From a virus, in the IMG/VR virus record IMGVR_UViG_3300028653_000015, positions 1-64,000 of that record: a stretch of 64,000 nt of DNA; one strand, 5' to 3'. Position 1 is the stretch's first letter, and each line of letters begins with the position of its first letter. A model generated the notes under the pieces. The model did no database searches. It was not told the DNA's origin and worked only from the letters and a program-made list of their open reading frames with translations. Positions 25,616 to 34,526 of this stretch are shown here, piece by piece. The position numbers and the translations under genes were made by a program.

Positions 25616-27654
25616 ACCATCGCTGCTTCAGGTCCTCGCTGTGGAGGTCTCTGCATAGGCAGGGCTCTCGCAGACGCGGCTGAGGCAGCGGTGGGGCCAT
25701 TTGCTCCGCTCATCATTAGCCCAACAACCGTATCATGCAACTCTGGGCTGCGTTCTTGTAGACGTCTGAGCGTTACTGGCTTCTCTGCAGGAGTGAGCCT
25801 CGATATCTTGTCCGCCAGTTGTCTAGCCATGTACAGCAAGTCTACATTCATCCCACCCGCGATATCTGTGTTGGTGGCTGTAGCTGGATGTTGTTGAATG
25901 CTGCTCAGACTGAGTGGAGATGTGATCTCTTTTGGAGGTGAAATCAAGGATGGGTCTCTTGGTGTGGGTGCCATGTCTGGAGACTTCTGTGGTGCAGGCT
26001 GACCCGTTTGTGCAGCCGCTTGATCTTGCATCATTCCACTCTGAATCTCTGACTGGAATGTCATCTGTTCCTTGGCCGCTTCTGTCTGTATCGCAGCCTG
26101 CTCCACCATGGCCTTGGCTTGTGCTTTGTTCTGCCACTTGGCTGTGACAAGCATGGCCTCTCCCTCCATCTCCGCCTGTAGCAGTCGCTGCTTCTTCATC
26201 GCAGCTACCCTACGAGAAGCCTCCACTTCCATGATCTTGTCTTCTTTAGCCGAGTCGTAGTCAGCATCTGCCATCAAGGACTCATCAGACATCTTGCCAG
26301 CTTGGTTAAGCTGGAAGAGATATGCCTTCCTCTGTAGATCGTCCGCCATCTTGAACGGCTTGAACCTTGCCCCCACCTTGGGCCAGCTCAAGTAGGATGC
26401 TGTCCTGTCAATCACCCACCGCAATAGGGATAACTGGTCAGACAAGTAGCCCAAGAACATGTTCTCGAGCATGCGCAAAGACACGTTAGATCCTGAGTAG
26501 CTAAGCCCACCAAAGATCAATTCGTTGGGTACTCCCATACCAGCAACAATATGCTCAGACCATACCCGAATCTCTTGACTGAGAAGTAGGGCCCTGCCAT
26601 CGCCGCCTATCGTCTCTTGACCAATAGGAAGTGGTAGGATGGGTATGTAGTTGTTGTCTGCACGCCACCGACGTAGCTCGCCCGCAATCTGATCATGCCA
26701 GTCCTGCAAGTTGACTGTGGTGTAGGGGTCACTGGTGGCAGAACCCGACTGTGGGAACAGCATCCTCAGGGGAACGATATGCTCAAGAGCTATGGATTCC
26801 TGGGCCTTCCTGAGCACCTGCAGATAGAAGGTATCCTTCAGTACTGGCAAAATCATAGGAGTACCCCAGCCTCTATCTTTGCCGGCAAGGGTAGGCCGCT
26901 TGAAGTGGTAGATATTGTCCCTGCTGAACACGACAGCCTTCCTCAAACGAAGGGCGTCGATGAACAGCTGGGGCACACTCTCTACCGCCGATTTTTTGCC
27001 TATTATAATGTCGTTCTTCAGCTGCACCGGGATCGAATAGTAGTACTCGTACTCCCCGCTGATGTCGTTGTATCGGATGTCAATGTCTTCCGGATTCCAT
27101 CGTAGTAGCCTGATACCCTTGGGTGCCTTGATGTAATGGTCCCGGACCTTGGCTATACCAGAATGATCGCACTGCTCACACTGCCAGTGGAACTCGAAGT
27201 TCATGAACCTGTATATGGCATCAGATGCCTGCTTCTCGAATCCGCAGCGTGTGCAACGAAGAATCTTCACGAATGGATAAAAGATGCTGACAAGAGCATT
27301 CCCGTAGGTGTAATAGTCCAGACCTATTTCGATCTGAAAAGGACGGTACCTTAGTTGCTCATTGAGAAAGCTGTTCCAGCTCTCCTTCAAATCTTGCTTT
27401 TCGGTGTCTAGGATGATGTCTGTAATGGGGTAGTCTGCCATCTTGGAGACTACGGCATTGATCAGTGGATTCACCAGGAAGTAGTACCGACACCACCGGA
27501 ACATCTGCTTGACCGTAGCTGGCAAGTAGGTCTGTCCGATATCGAAGAACGGGCTAGGGTATTGCAGACCGTAGTCTGAGGAGCTACCGGTACGTCCTCT
27601 AGTCCTAGAGAAGCGGAGAGCAGAGGAATCTGCACCACCTAAACCTGCACTCAT
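25612..27654 (-). CDS. Portal protein with inserted zinc ribbon
   Basis: 680 residues. The portal is the dodecameric ring at the capsid vertex through which DNA passes. The fold is suggested by an N-terminal region ending in NPLINAVVSKMADYPITDI, a long central helix-rich wing and stem (IVAGMGVPNELIFGGLSYSG), then a helical Gln/Ala-rich and disordered C-terminus. Residues 134-162 contain CTRC...CEQC, a zinc ribbon inserted in the wing. The start overlaps the upstream stop (ATGA). It is the second recognised core head gene after TerL on this strand, with RNA polymerase downstream. Confidence 0.8.
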   Translation of the reverse strand: MSAGLGGADSSALRFSRTRGRTGSSSDYGLQYPSPFFDIGQTYLPATVKQMFRWCRYYFLVNPLINAVVSKMADYPITDIILDTEKQDLKESWNSFLNEQLRYRPFQIEIGLDYYTYGNALVSIFYPFVKILRCTRCGFEKQASDAIYRFMNFEFHWQCEQCDHSGIAKVRDHYIKAPKGIRLLRWNPEDIDIRYNDISGEYEYYYSIPVQLKNDIIIGKKSAVESVPQLFIDALRLRKAVVFSRDNIYHFKRPTLAGKDRGWGTPMILPVLKDTFYLQVLRKAQESIALEHIVPLRMLFPQSGSATSDPYTTVNLQDWHDQIAGELRRWRADNNYIPILPLPIGQETIGGDGRALLLSQEIRVWSEHIVAGMGVPNELIFGGLSYSGSNVSLRMLENMFLGYLSDQLSLLRWVIDRTASYLSWPKVGARFKPFKMADDLQRKAYLFQLNQAGKMSDESLMADADYDSAKEDKIMEVEASRRVAAMKKQRLLQAEMEGEAMLVTAKWQNKAQAKAMVEQAAIQTEAAKEQMTFQSEIQSGMMQDQAAAQTGQPAPQKSPDMAPTPRDPSLISPPKEITSPLSLSSIQQHPATATNTDIAGGMNVDLLYMARQLADKISRLTPAEKPVTLRRLQERSPELHDTVVGLMMSGANGPTAASAASARALPMQRPPQRGPEAAMV

Positions 27655-28487
27655 CCCACTACTCCTGCGTCAGGTGTAAGAGCTCCAGCACCGCTATTAG
27701 GCGCCAGTTGCCCAAGTGTTCGGCCGACACCCTCTCCTGCTTTCCCCGCCCAATGTCCCAACAGGTAGCTTGGCAAGAGGCCAGAGGGCCCTACTGTGTA
27801 GCCCACGGTACTTGCAGCATCGCCTAGGGTACGTTCTAGCCTGCCAGGCCCACCTGGTTCAGTAGGTCTGGCAGCATCCATAGTTATACCAACGCCGGCA
27901 GCACCGGTCAGTCCCTTCTCGAGCTGACCCATCCTATTCCAGGAATTGTGGAGCAGTTTTCCTGGGTGTGTAACCATGCCGTGTACTGCACCAGGAACAG
28001 TCAGCCAGCCCTGTTGGAATGCTTGTTGGTGGGCTGCATCTCTAGCCAGGTCCTTAGCGTGTGGCTTCTCCGCCAACTCTGGAAGCACCCCTAACTCCCT
28101 AGCTTTAGAAAGTTGTTCTGCTGGATTACCTTCTATACCGTGGCCTGTGAACTGGTACTTAGATCTGTCCCAGAACTTCTTGGTTGCTTTGCTGGCTGCT
28201 TCTCTACCACCCTTGGTAGCCAGCAACCCAGCACCAGTCAAACCACCACCAACTAAAGCCCCTCTAGAAGCGCCCTGAAGCCTTTCACCAGGCTCTGCAG
28301 TACCAGCTCCCACTGCTGCCCCCGCGCCAGCGCCTATCGCAAGCTTCCCACCATAGGTGCCCATCCTATTGCTAAGACCCTCACGCACCGCTGGAATTAG
28401 CTTACGAATGCCAGACAGCGGAAGAGCAGCCTCCTTCTGGAGCTGCTCAACCAGTGCATGCATGTGGGACTGGGTTATGTGTCTCAT
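27651..28487 (-). CDS. Gly/Ala-rich virion-operon protein
   Basis: 278 residues starting [20 protein letters not shown]. The ATG overlaps the upstream stop (ATGA), which decides the start over an in-frame start 57 bases upstream. Residues about 50-90 are a glycine/alanine-zipper-like hydrophobic stretch (LAIGAGAGAAVGAG...), followed by helical and Gly-rich parts. Such segments occur in ejected or membrane-associating virion proteins, but no family was recognised. It is immediately upstream of portal. Confidence 0.45.
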   Translation of the reverse strand: MRHITQSHMHALVEQLQKEAALPLSGIRKLIPAVREGLSNRMGTYGGKLAIGAGAGAAVGAGTAEPGERLQGASRGALVGGGLTGAGLLATKGGREAASKATKKFWDRSKYQFTGHGIEGNPAEQLSKARELGVLPELAEKPHAKDLARDAAHQQAFQQGWLTVPGAVHGMVTHPGKLLHNSWNRMGQLEKGLTGAAGVGITMDAARPTEPGGPGRLERTLGDAASTVGYTVGPSGLLPSYLLGHWAGKAGEGVGRTLGQLAPNSGAGALTPDAGVVG

Positions 28488-29350
28488 GACAACAACAGCA
28501 ACTGTTCCTTGAGTTGCTTGTTCCTTAAAGCTTGATAATCCCACGCAACCTTCAGTTTGGCTACCTGTATATCGACGGGGTTCTCCTCCAGCGTCAGACC
28601 CTCTGGGGTGCGTATTATTTCCCTGTACTTCTGCTGCACCTCTGTGATCATATCTGAGGACTCAAGACCCCTATCACTAAGGTATCTATTGATCTCGCTT
28701 TGACAGAACGCTATAGGGTGTGGTGCGTACATAACATTCTCGTCCAGCACGCTGGCAGCTACAAAACTTTGTGTCTCAAGTACAAATGCCTCACCAGACC
28801 TAACCATCTCCGCCGCATCCACACTGTTGAAGAGCTGTGCGATAGATGGCTTCTGAAGTACCTGCCAATCTGGAATGTTGTTGTTAAGTGCCTGTGTTAT
28901 CCAACAGAACACTTCCCAGTTTGTCCAGTACATCTGCCCTATGTGCAGGGTCTTAATCGCTTGAATCTTTGCCTTCGCATGATCTGATATAGATGGTACG
29001 TGGAAATCTTCTTTGATCTCTTTCCACAGAGTCTCCGATTCCCACTCAAACCAGTCTGTTCCGTACTTACGCAACAGTGCCACGTCAAACACCACAGGAT
29101 GAGAATCGTGGTGCACAAACAGATTCTTAGTTGTGACTGGAGTGGACTTCTTGTTCTGAATGTCTCCCACCATCACAGGAGGAAGACTGGCTACGTCGTT
29201 AAGAGTCAGAACGGGCTTAGTCTTGTCAGTAGTTTCAACCACCAGGTCTGCATCGAGGACAGCGGGTTCACCGGCATCTACGAAGAGAGATGGCTTCTGC
29301 TGGCCGACTTTTTCAAGTACGGCCAGCAGATCTGATTCGTGATCAGCCAT
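28484..29350 (-). CDS. Unknown protein upstream of portal
   Basis: 288 residues. The C-terminal two-thirds are helical with many Trp and Tyr ([29 protein letters not shown]), suggesting a compact fold. The N-terminal 60 residues are low-complexity. There is no known motif. It is coupled to the downstream gene by an ATGA overlap. It may be a neck, head-tail joining or other structural protein by context. Confidence 0.45.
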   Translation of the reverse strand: MADHESDLLAVLEKVGQQKPSLFVDAGEPAVLDADLVVETTDKTKPVLTLNDVASLPPVMVGDIQNKKSTPVTTKNLFVHHDSHPVVFDVALLRKYGTDWFEWESETLWKEIKEDFHVPSISDHAKAKIQAIKTLHIGQMYWTNWEVFCWITQALNNNIPDWQVLQKPSIAQLFNSVDAAEMVRSGEAFVLETQSFVAASVLDENVMYAPHPIAFCQSEINRYLSDRGLESSDMITEVQQKYREIIRTPEGLTLEENPVDIQVAKLKVAWDYQALRNKQLKEQLLLLS

Positions 29351-29370
29351 CTTGTACTGCTTACTCCAGA

Positions 29371-30531
29371 CTATTCACCAGCAGCTCCACTTGGTCCAGA
29401 AGGTCCACTTGGTCCAGAAGGTCCACTTGGTCCAGAAGGTCCACTTGGTCCAGAAGGTCCACTTGGTCCAGAGGGTCCTGTAGGTCCATCAAGCTCAACC
29501 GTAAGTGGGCTGGTGAATACACCATTCGATTGAACTCTGACAGCAACCATGTCTCCCGATGCACGAGGAGGATCAACATCCGTCATGTCAGGATTGATGA
29601 CTACTACACCACTGTCTATCCAAGCAGCAGCTCCAGCCGTGCCTGTAGTGTTCTTTGGCATGCAGGGGATACCAGCTACGGTCACACCGTTACCGGCATA
29701 GTTTCCTACTCCGCCAGCAAGTGGGGTCACTGGAACTGCAGTAGAAATACCTGTGCCAGCCGCCGTAGCAGCCGCACGAATGATGCCCCGGCAAGGAGAG
29801 CCATCAGCATTGATCAGTGTGGCCACTGCATTGGCTGTGCTACCACCCTGAGCAGGCTGTACAGTCAACAGCCGTACTGACACAAACGCCTTAGGTTCTA
29901 CTGGTGTGTAGACTCCACCACCTGCAGTACCAAGAGTAGCAGTGATACCAAATGCAGTTGCATTGATAGCATCAACAACATCTTGAGCAGTGCTTCCACC
30001 ATCAGCGAATCTGATAACCAGTCTGTTGTTTGGCGCATCGAAGGTCACACGCAGGGTTCCACCAGCGCCTGGCTGTATGATCTCAACCTGGAGACCAACC
30101 GCACTAGGATCGGTTGAAACCAGATTGATGACCGATGTTCCAGATGTCAGCACGCAAGTGAGCGTGTCAGAGTAGGCGATGGAGAGTGCACCAGATTCTA
30201 CTGGGGCAGCAAGTATCTGCGCCTTGATGCCACTCTTACCTGGCTTCATAGCAGTCAGCGTAAGGATGGCAGTACCAGAGACCAGAGCCGCATGATCGAA
30301 GGTCTGTCCCTGAAGAAGCTTACGACCAGCCAGTGTAATGACTCCACCGGTAGATACGGGAACAGCCCCCACCATAGCATCGAGCTCGGGGAATCCAACT
30401 CGTCCTTCCGAGTTCTCAAACCCAAGTTCTGTATCAACCCGGAGATCTGCAATCTCCCCCGGCAAACCTGTCTTACCACTGGCTACCAAATGTGGGATCT
30501 TTGCGCTAGCGAAACCGAATGATTGTGACAT
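29371..30531 (-). CDS. Structural protein with C-terminal collagen-like repeat
   Basis: 386 residues, with an ATG after AGGAGA. Residues 1-345 are beta-rich with repeated small domains ([27 protein letters not shown]...). Residues about 349-381 are eleven Gly-Pro-X triplets, nearly all GPS, ending GAAGE. Collagen-like Gly-X-Y runs form trimers and are common in phage fibres and capsid decorations. The protein probably is a trimeric head or tail fibre or decoration protein. It is second in the portal transcript. Confidence 0.6.
   Translation of the reverse strand: MSQSFGFASAKIPHLVASGKTGLPGEIADLRVDTELGFENSEGRVGFPELDAMVGAVPVSTGGVITLAGRKLLQGQTFDHAALVSGTAILTLTAMKPGKSGIKAQILAAPVESGALSIAYSDTLTCVLTSGTSVINLVSTDPSAVGLQVEIIQPGAGGTLRVTFDAPNNRLVIRFADGGSTAQDVVDAINATAFGITATLGTAGGGVYTPVEPKAFVSVRLLTVQPAQGGSTANAVATLINADGSPCRGIIRAAATAAGTGISTAVPVTPLAGGVGNYAGNGVTVAGIPCMPKNTTGTAGAAAWIDSGVVVINPDMTDVDPPRASGDMVAVRVQSNGVFTSPLTVELDGPTGPSGPSGPSGPSGPSGPSGPSGPSGPSGPSGAAGE
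29389..29487 (-). repeat. Tandem 18-bp repeat encoding Gly-Pro-Ser triplets
   Basis: Eleven 9-base units. Two unit types (plus strand acttggtcc and agaaggtcc) alternate so that the true period is 18 bases, repeated about four and a half times without a mismatch, with variants agagggtcc and tgtaggtcc at one end. The near-perfect copies suggest recent expansion or contraction by slippage. Confidence 0.9.
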
Positions 30532-30546
30532 GTTGTTCTCCTTCTC

Positions 30547-31902
30547 CTACTGCGTATCGTTGAGAATCCTGGCGATAATCCGTTTCGAATCCAGTGGCAG
30601 AGAATCGAACACTTCGCTCGGTTTCTCTACTATCTCACTCGCCAGTTCGGGACCAAACTTTGCTTTTAATGCATGTATTTTCTGACTGTCGTGCACACCC
30701 TCCTGTAACTGATCTTGTGTCAGTCTATCAGCTCCCTGCTCCCATAGCCACTCCGCCCTTTTCTCCATCCCAAACACACATGCTACTGGGTCTACAATGA
30801 AGTCATCCCAGTATTGATCTAGGCCATGCTGCACATCGAATGCCGTAAGATCTATGCAGAACTGGTCTGGAGAAGCACTGGCATACTTATCCAGCATGCC
30901 CCTCAGTGCATCCCTCTCCGGCGCATCATCTACCCAGAACTGCATACGAGTACAGACCGAAGCTCGTACATCATCAGCTGAGGCAAAGTTCTTGCCAGCA
31001 TACTTCATGATGTTGTCAGTCACGGAGATATGAAGTTCATCAGCTCTGGCTGCGAGCTTGGTGCAGTACTCCCTACGCTCCTGTGGATGTAGGCTCTTAC
31101 CATTCTCTTCAAACCACTTGTTTGCCTCCAGGACTTCCCCGTAACTGTCGATGGGGAAGCGACCCTGGCCCAGCTTCTCTAGACAGTAGCGTGTGTGAGC
31201 CTTCTTCTCGAACTTCGGAGGTGGAGACTTACCAGTGGTATTCACATACAAATGATCAGCGTCCTTGGGTATGTGCATCTGTACCTTCTTGTCAAAGTCT
31301 TTCATGGCATTGAGCTTGCCAGAAGTGATTCTCATCTTCTTTACTAGATCTGATACTCCAGCTTTCTTCTCATCTGTAGCGTTGAGCTGGCTATCCGCAT
31401 CAGCCTCTTTGTTAGGATTGGACTGAAGAGGCATTACTTCTGATCCAGTCAAGTCCGCTGATTTCTTCTTGCCGCCAAACAACTCTTGGGACAGCTCTCT
31501 TCGCTCTGCGGATGGCATAGGCTTACCAGCATGAGTGAGAGTTACATGTTCCGCAGTCTTCTGTAGTTGCCAAGGCGGTTCGATCTCAAAAGCCTGGCAG
31601 TACTCCACCAGGTTGGCAGCAGCTACCTTCTGTGCCTCTTCCGGCAGCTTGTCCTTGTTCTCCAGGAAGTAGAGGGTGGATAGAGCAGTGTTACCCTTGT
31701 CCACACAGGCGAACTTTCTGATCTTATTACCCTGGTCTACCATAACCAAGGCAAAGGCATCATCAGGAAGAGCAGCCAGCTTCTCCTCTGACTGATAGTC
31801 AGCTTGCCGGATGTAGTCCGGGAGCTGAGCGAATGCAAGTTTGGTCTTCAGTACTGTTCCTGAAGGGTCGTCATAGAAATCGATGACCGTGCCTGTTTGC
31901 AT
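30547..31902 (-). CDS. Unknown virion-operon protein, first gene of the portal transcript
   Basis: 451 residues starting MQTGTVIDFYDDPSGTVLKT. The ATG follows TTGGAG; an upstream TTG in frame overlaps the promoter and is rejected. The protein is helical and charged, with a lysine-rich linker near residues 145-200 and K-x-A motifs (QKVAA, QKTAE, TKLAA, DKYAS). No catalytic signature. It may be a head or internal protein. Confidence 0.5.
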   Translation of the reverse strand: MQTGTVIDFYDDPSGTVLKTKLAFAQLPDYIRQADYQSEEKLAALPDDAFALVMVDQGNKIRKFACVDKGNTALSTLYFLENKDKLPEEAQKVAAANLVEYCQAFEIEPPWQLQKTAEHVTLTHAGKPMPSAERRELSQELFGGKKKSADLTGSEVMPLQSNPNKEADADSQLNATDEKKAGVSDLVKKMRITSGKLNAMKDFDKKVQMHIPKDADHLYVNTTGKSPPPKFEKKAHTRYCLEKLGQGRFPIDSYGEVLEANKWFEENGKSLHPQERREYCTKLAARADELHISVTDNIMKYAGKNFASADDVRASVCTRMQFWVDDAPERDALRGMLDKYASASPDQFCIDLTAFDVQHGLDQYWDDFIVDPVACVFGMEKRAEWLWEQGADRLTQDQLQEGVHDSQKIHALKAKFGPELASEIVEKPSEVFDSLPLDSKRIIARILNDTQ

Positions 31903-31920
31903 GGGTATCTCCAAGACTAG

Positions 31921-31950
31921 ATAGTACGAGCCACAAGGAAGCCGTGTCAA
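31921..31950 (-). promoter_or_regulatory. Sigma70-like promoter, portal operon
   Basis: Minus-strand reading: TTGACA (31945-31950), 18-bp spacer ending GCTCG, TACTAT (31921-31926), with the start codon about 19 bases downstream. The spacer end and -10 (CTCG-TACTAT) are nearly identical to the 61598 promoter (CTCG-TACAAT). Confidence 0.6.
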
Positions 31951-31965
31951 CTCCTATACTAGCGC

Positions 31966-31994
31966 AGCAAAAAGCTCAAAACCACGGGTATAAG
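31966..31994 (+). promoter_or_regulatory. AGCAAA-N17-TATAAG promoter candidate
   Basis: AGCAAA (31966-31971), 17 bp, GGG-TATAAG (TATAAG at 31989-31994), 70 bases before the next plus-strand start. A reverse-oriented TATACCCC follows at 32005-32012, giving an inverted GGGTATA/TATACCC pair. Confidence 0.5.
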
Positions 31995-32065
31995 CAAATC
32001 AGTCTATACCCCTGATAATGCCTACAGACAAGATTCTCAGAACAACTGCACAGCAAAGGAGATCA

Positions 32066-32476
32066 ATGGGATACGCAGAACGGTTCAATCTGAATGAGAC
32101 ACCAAGGTGCTTCGGTCACAACGAATGCTATGACGATGATGACACCGATTGCAAAGCCTGCAAACATCTTCATACGTGTCGACAGGAAGTCACCAGACAA
32201 TCGGCAGCAGCTATGCCACGAGTAGCAACTGCCTACACACCCTACCGCCCCTCCGCCTCCGCTCCTACACCAATCCGACCAGCCTACACTCCAAGCTACA
32301 ACTCGAACTATAGGCATGGTAGTTATCCAAGTGCTGATGTACCGACCTGGGAACCTGGGCCCATGAACGACAAAGATCCTGCGGTCACACGCTTCTTCAA
32401 AGATGGTGCCGCTGGTGCAGCTCGAGGTCTGTTCTTTGAGTTCTGGAGATTCTGGACCGTGTTCCGCCTCAAGTAA
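32066..32476 (+). CDS. Small Cys-rich protein
   Basis: 136 residues starting MGYAERFNLNETPRCFG; the start is set by AAAGGAG six bases before the ATG, against an upstream ATG without a ribosome site. The N-terminus has five cysteines within about 24 residues (C15, C21, C29, C32, C38), probably a metal site. The middle is Pro/Tyr/Ser-rich and disordered, and the C-terminus is aromatic and amphipathic (RGLFFEFWRFWTVFR). Function unknown. Confidence 0.5.
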   Translation: MGYAERFNLNETPRCFGHNECYDDDDTDCKACKHLHTCRQEVTRQSAAAMPRVATAYTPYRPSASAPTPIRPAYTPSYNSNYRHGSYPSADVPTWEPGPMNDKDPAVTRFFKDGAAGAARGLFFEFWRFWTVFRLK

Positions 32477-32485
32477 TAGATCAAC

Positions 32486-32519
32486 TTGACACAATGCAAT
32501 TAGACGCAGTCTAATTGCA
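32486..32519 (+). promoter_or_regulatory. Sigma70-like promoter overlapped by a palindromic operator
   Basis: TTGACA (32486-32491), 18-bp spacer, TCTAAT (32510-32515). A perfect 11-bp inverted repeat TGCAATTAGAC-GCA-GTCTAATTGCA (32495-32519) fills the spacer and covers the -10. A start codon with a good ribosome site follows at 32544. It looks like a repressor-controlled promoter for the replication operon; as RNA it could alternatively be a hairpin. Confidence 0.6.
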
Positions 32520-32543
32520 GCGCATCAAAATTTAGGAGACAAA

Positions 32544-33992
32544 ATGGCAAACCTGCATTTGATCAAGAGAGATCCTGACAAAGGTTACTTCGGTAGGCAA
32601 CTGTGGATACCGAAGAAACATGTGAATGTGAGATCGATCAAGGCAGGGCTAGAGTACCCTGTGATGGGGGATGAGGGTATTGCTTTTCTACAGCTCTGGG
32701 AAGAGAACGAAACGCACATCATTGTGCCTAGAGAGTTCATTCCCCGGGATCAATACCCGCTCCTTCAGTTTCCCATAGTGCGGGTAGGTCCTACCTCTTT
32801 TCCCACCATCAAATTCAAGAGCAGCATAGAGCTGGATAAGAAGAAACTCCATCTCAATATCCAGCGAGATGCCTTCAAAGCTATGTGCGCTTCTCGCAGT
32901 GGTATCTTGAACTTAAGTTGTGGCCGGGGGAAGACAGTAATAGCCCTGCACCACATAGCCGAGAAAAAAGTACCAGCTCTGATCATAGTGAACAATACCA
33001 CTCTGATAAACCAGTGGGGAGAGAGGATCGAACAGTTCCTGGAAGTAGCGGGGGGTGTAGGACTAGTACAAGGTCCTCCAAACACCTGGGACTGGGAAGG
33101 TAGGGGCATAGTTATAGCCATGCTCCACTCCCTTTCCTTGCGTTACGAGGAACTGCCTGACGGTTTTGATCGATACTTTGGTGGTGTCTACTACGATGAG
33201 ACTCACCATCTTTCTGCTCCACTCTTTGTCCGAGCCGCTCCTATGTTCTACGGAGCTAGGTACGGACTGACAGCAACAGTAAACAGAGAAGATGGACTAG
33301 AGTCCATCTATCAGTACCACATTGGTCCTGTGTTTTATAGAAATCTGATGCAAGACCTGAAGCCTCGCATCTACATCCAGGAGATGCCTGTGCATGTCAA
33401 CTTCCAGGACCCTGCGGTCATAAAGGAAATCACAGACAAGCGAGGCATGCCTAGTATCCCTAAGCTCCGGGGCTATCTGTGTACCCGGCCGGAAACTCTT
33501 GAGTTCATCTCAAGCAAGCTGCGTGTTCCTCTACATAAAGGACGTAAGGTCCTGGCACTCAGTCACTGCATCGAACAGCTATGTGCGTTGAACGCTATGT
33601 TTCCAGACTCCGGCCTGTGCATAGGTGATGTGCCACCACATGAAAGAATCGAAACTTTGAGGCATAAGCAAATCACATTTGGGACTCTGCAGTTAGTCAA
33701 GGAAGCTCTGGACGAAGAGACCCTGGATACCATATTCTTCTTGACCCCGTTCGGCAGTGGTGCCGTAGAGATGGGTGGAAAAAACTCTCTACAGCAAGGA
33801 ATGGGTCGTATCCTAAGGCCCCTTGAAGGTAAGAGGCATCCTATAGTTGTGATCGTAGACCCCATATACATACCCAAACTCCACAGGATGTGCAGTCAGT
33901 TGAAGAAGCTCATCAATGCCTGGCCTCAAGATGAGGGCGGGCCTTTTGAGTACACACTTCTAAGTCCATACGAAGGAGCCGAACCGAAATGA
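32544..33992 (+). CDS. Superfamily 2 DNA/RNA helicase
   Basis: 482 residues, ATG after TTTAGGAGAC. Helicase motifs in order: Walker A SCGRGKT (125-131), DETH box (218-221, motif II), GLTAT (241-245, motif III) and QGMGRILRP (motif VI, about 415-423). Residues 1-95 form an N-terminal domain. The overall layout resembles XPB/RAD25-like and T4 UvsW-type helicases, which remodel replication forks and recombination intermediates. It heads the replication operon. The specific subfamily is a guess. Confidence 0.85.
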   Translation: MANLHLIKRDPDKGYFGRQLWIPKKHVNVRSIKAGLEYPVMGDEGIAFLQLWEENETHIIVPREFIPRDQYPLLQFPIVRVGPTSFPTIKFKSSIELDKKKLHLNIQRDAFKAMCASRSGILNLSCGRGKTVIALHHIAEKKVPALIIVNNTTLINQWGERIEQFLEVAGGVGLVQGPPNTWDWEGRGIVIAMLHSLSLRYEELPDGFDRYFGGVYYDETHHLSAPLFVRAAPMFYGARYGLTATVNREDGLESIYQYHIGPVFYRNLMQDLKPRIYIQEMPVHVNFQDPAVIKEITDKRGMPSIPKLRGYLCTRPETLEFISSKLRVPLHKGRKVLALSHCIEQLCALNAMFPDSGLCIGDVPPHERIETLRHKQITFGTLQLVKEALDEETLDTIFFLTPFGSGAVEMGGKNSLQQGMGRILRPLEGKRHPIVVIVDPIYIPKLHRMCSQLKKLINAWPQDEGGPFEYTLLSPYEGAEPK

Positions 33993-34519
33993 TCAGTATG
34001 GATGATCTACTTAACATCATATGCACAGAAGCTTTTGAAGGTGGCAACACTAGTTCCTGTATTGATTATGCAAGTCCAGAAGAAGTACACAATCAACATC
34101 TAAAAGAGGGCGGAATAAAAATGAACCAAGACAACAAACGATTGATCATTCTAGGCAACGGTAACCTTCAACAGATGTACGTGGGGTACACCCTGTTCTC
34201 ACATGAGCAGATACTATACATGCTTAAAGAAGGACACCCCATCGGCCTCACAGAGGCCAGAATCTTTCAACACCTGATCATAAATATGATGAGCCCACAA
34301 GGGCCACTCACCAGCGTGAACACAAAGATCTTACCATTTCCCATAGACATGAGTGGCGGAGAGATTTGGATTAAGGCAACTGAGTACATAGATCCTGACA
34401 GTTCTAGAGCCGTATCTGAGGCCATCAAGAACCTACTGGGGACGTGCAGCCAGATAGAACAAGATGCGCGACTAAAGGACTCAGGATTAGTCCTAGCTTC
34501 CAGCATGCCAAAGGACTGA
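33989..34519 (+). CDS. Unknown protein, replication operon
   Basis: 176 residues; the ATG overlaps the helicase stop. An internal ATG at 34123 has its own GAGGGCGGA and would give a 132-residue product (MNQDNKRLIILGNGNLQQ). The C-terminal part is helical and charged. No family was recognised. Dual starts are possible. Confidence 0.4.
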   Translation: MISMDDLLNIICTEAFEGGNTSSCIDYASPEEVHNQHLKEGGIKMNQDNKRLIILGNGNLQQMYVGYTLFSHEQILYMLKEGHPIGLTEARIFQHLIINMMSPQGPLTSVNTKILPFPIDMSGGEIWIKATEYIDPDSSRAVSEAIKNLLGTCSQIEQDARLKDSGLVLASSMPKD

Positions 34520-34526
34520 GTACACG

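Noticed and set aside
29389-29487. Tandem repeat as a CRISPR array
   Set aside because: The units are 9 bases without unique spacers and lie in a coding frame.
29290-29880. 196-residue plus-strand frame over the collagen repeat
   Set aside because: Its Ser-Arg-Arg-Ser-Thr-Trp repeat is a frame-shifted reading of the Gly-Pro-Ser repeat; the minus-strand gene fits its operon and has a ribosome site.
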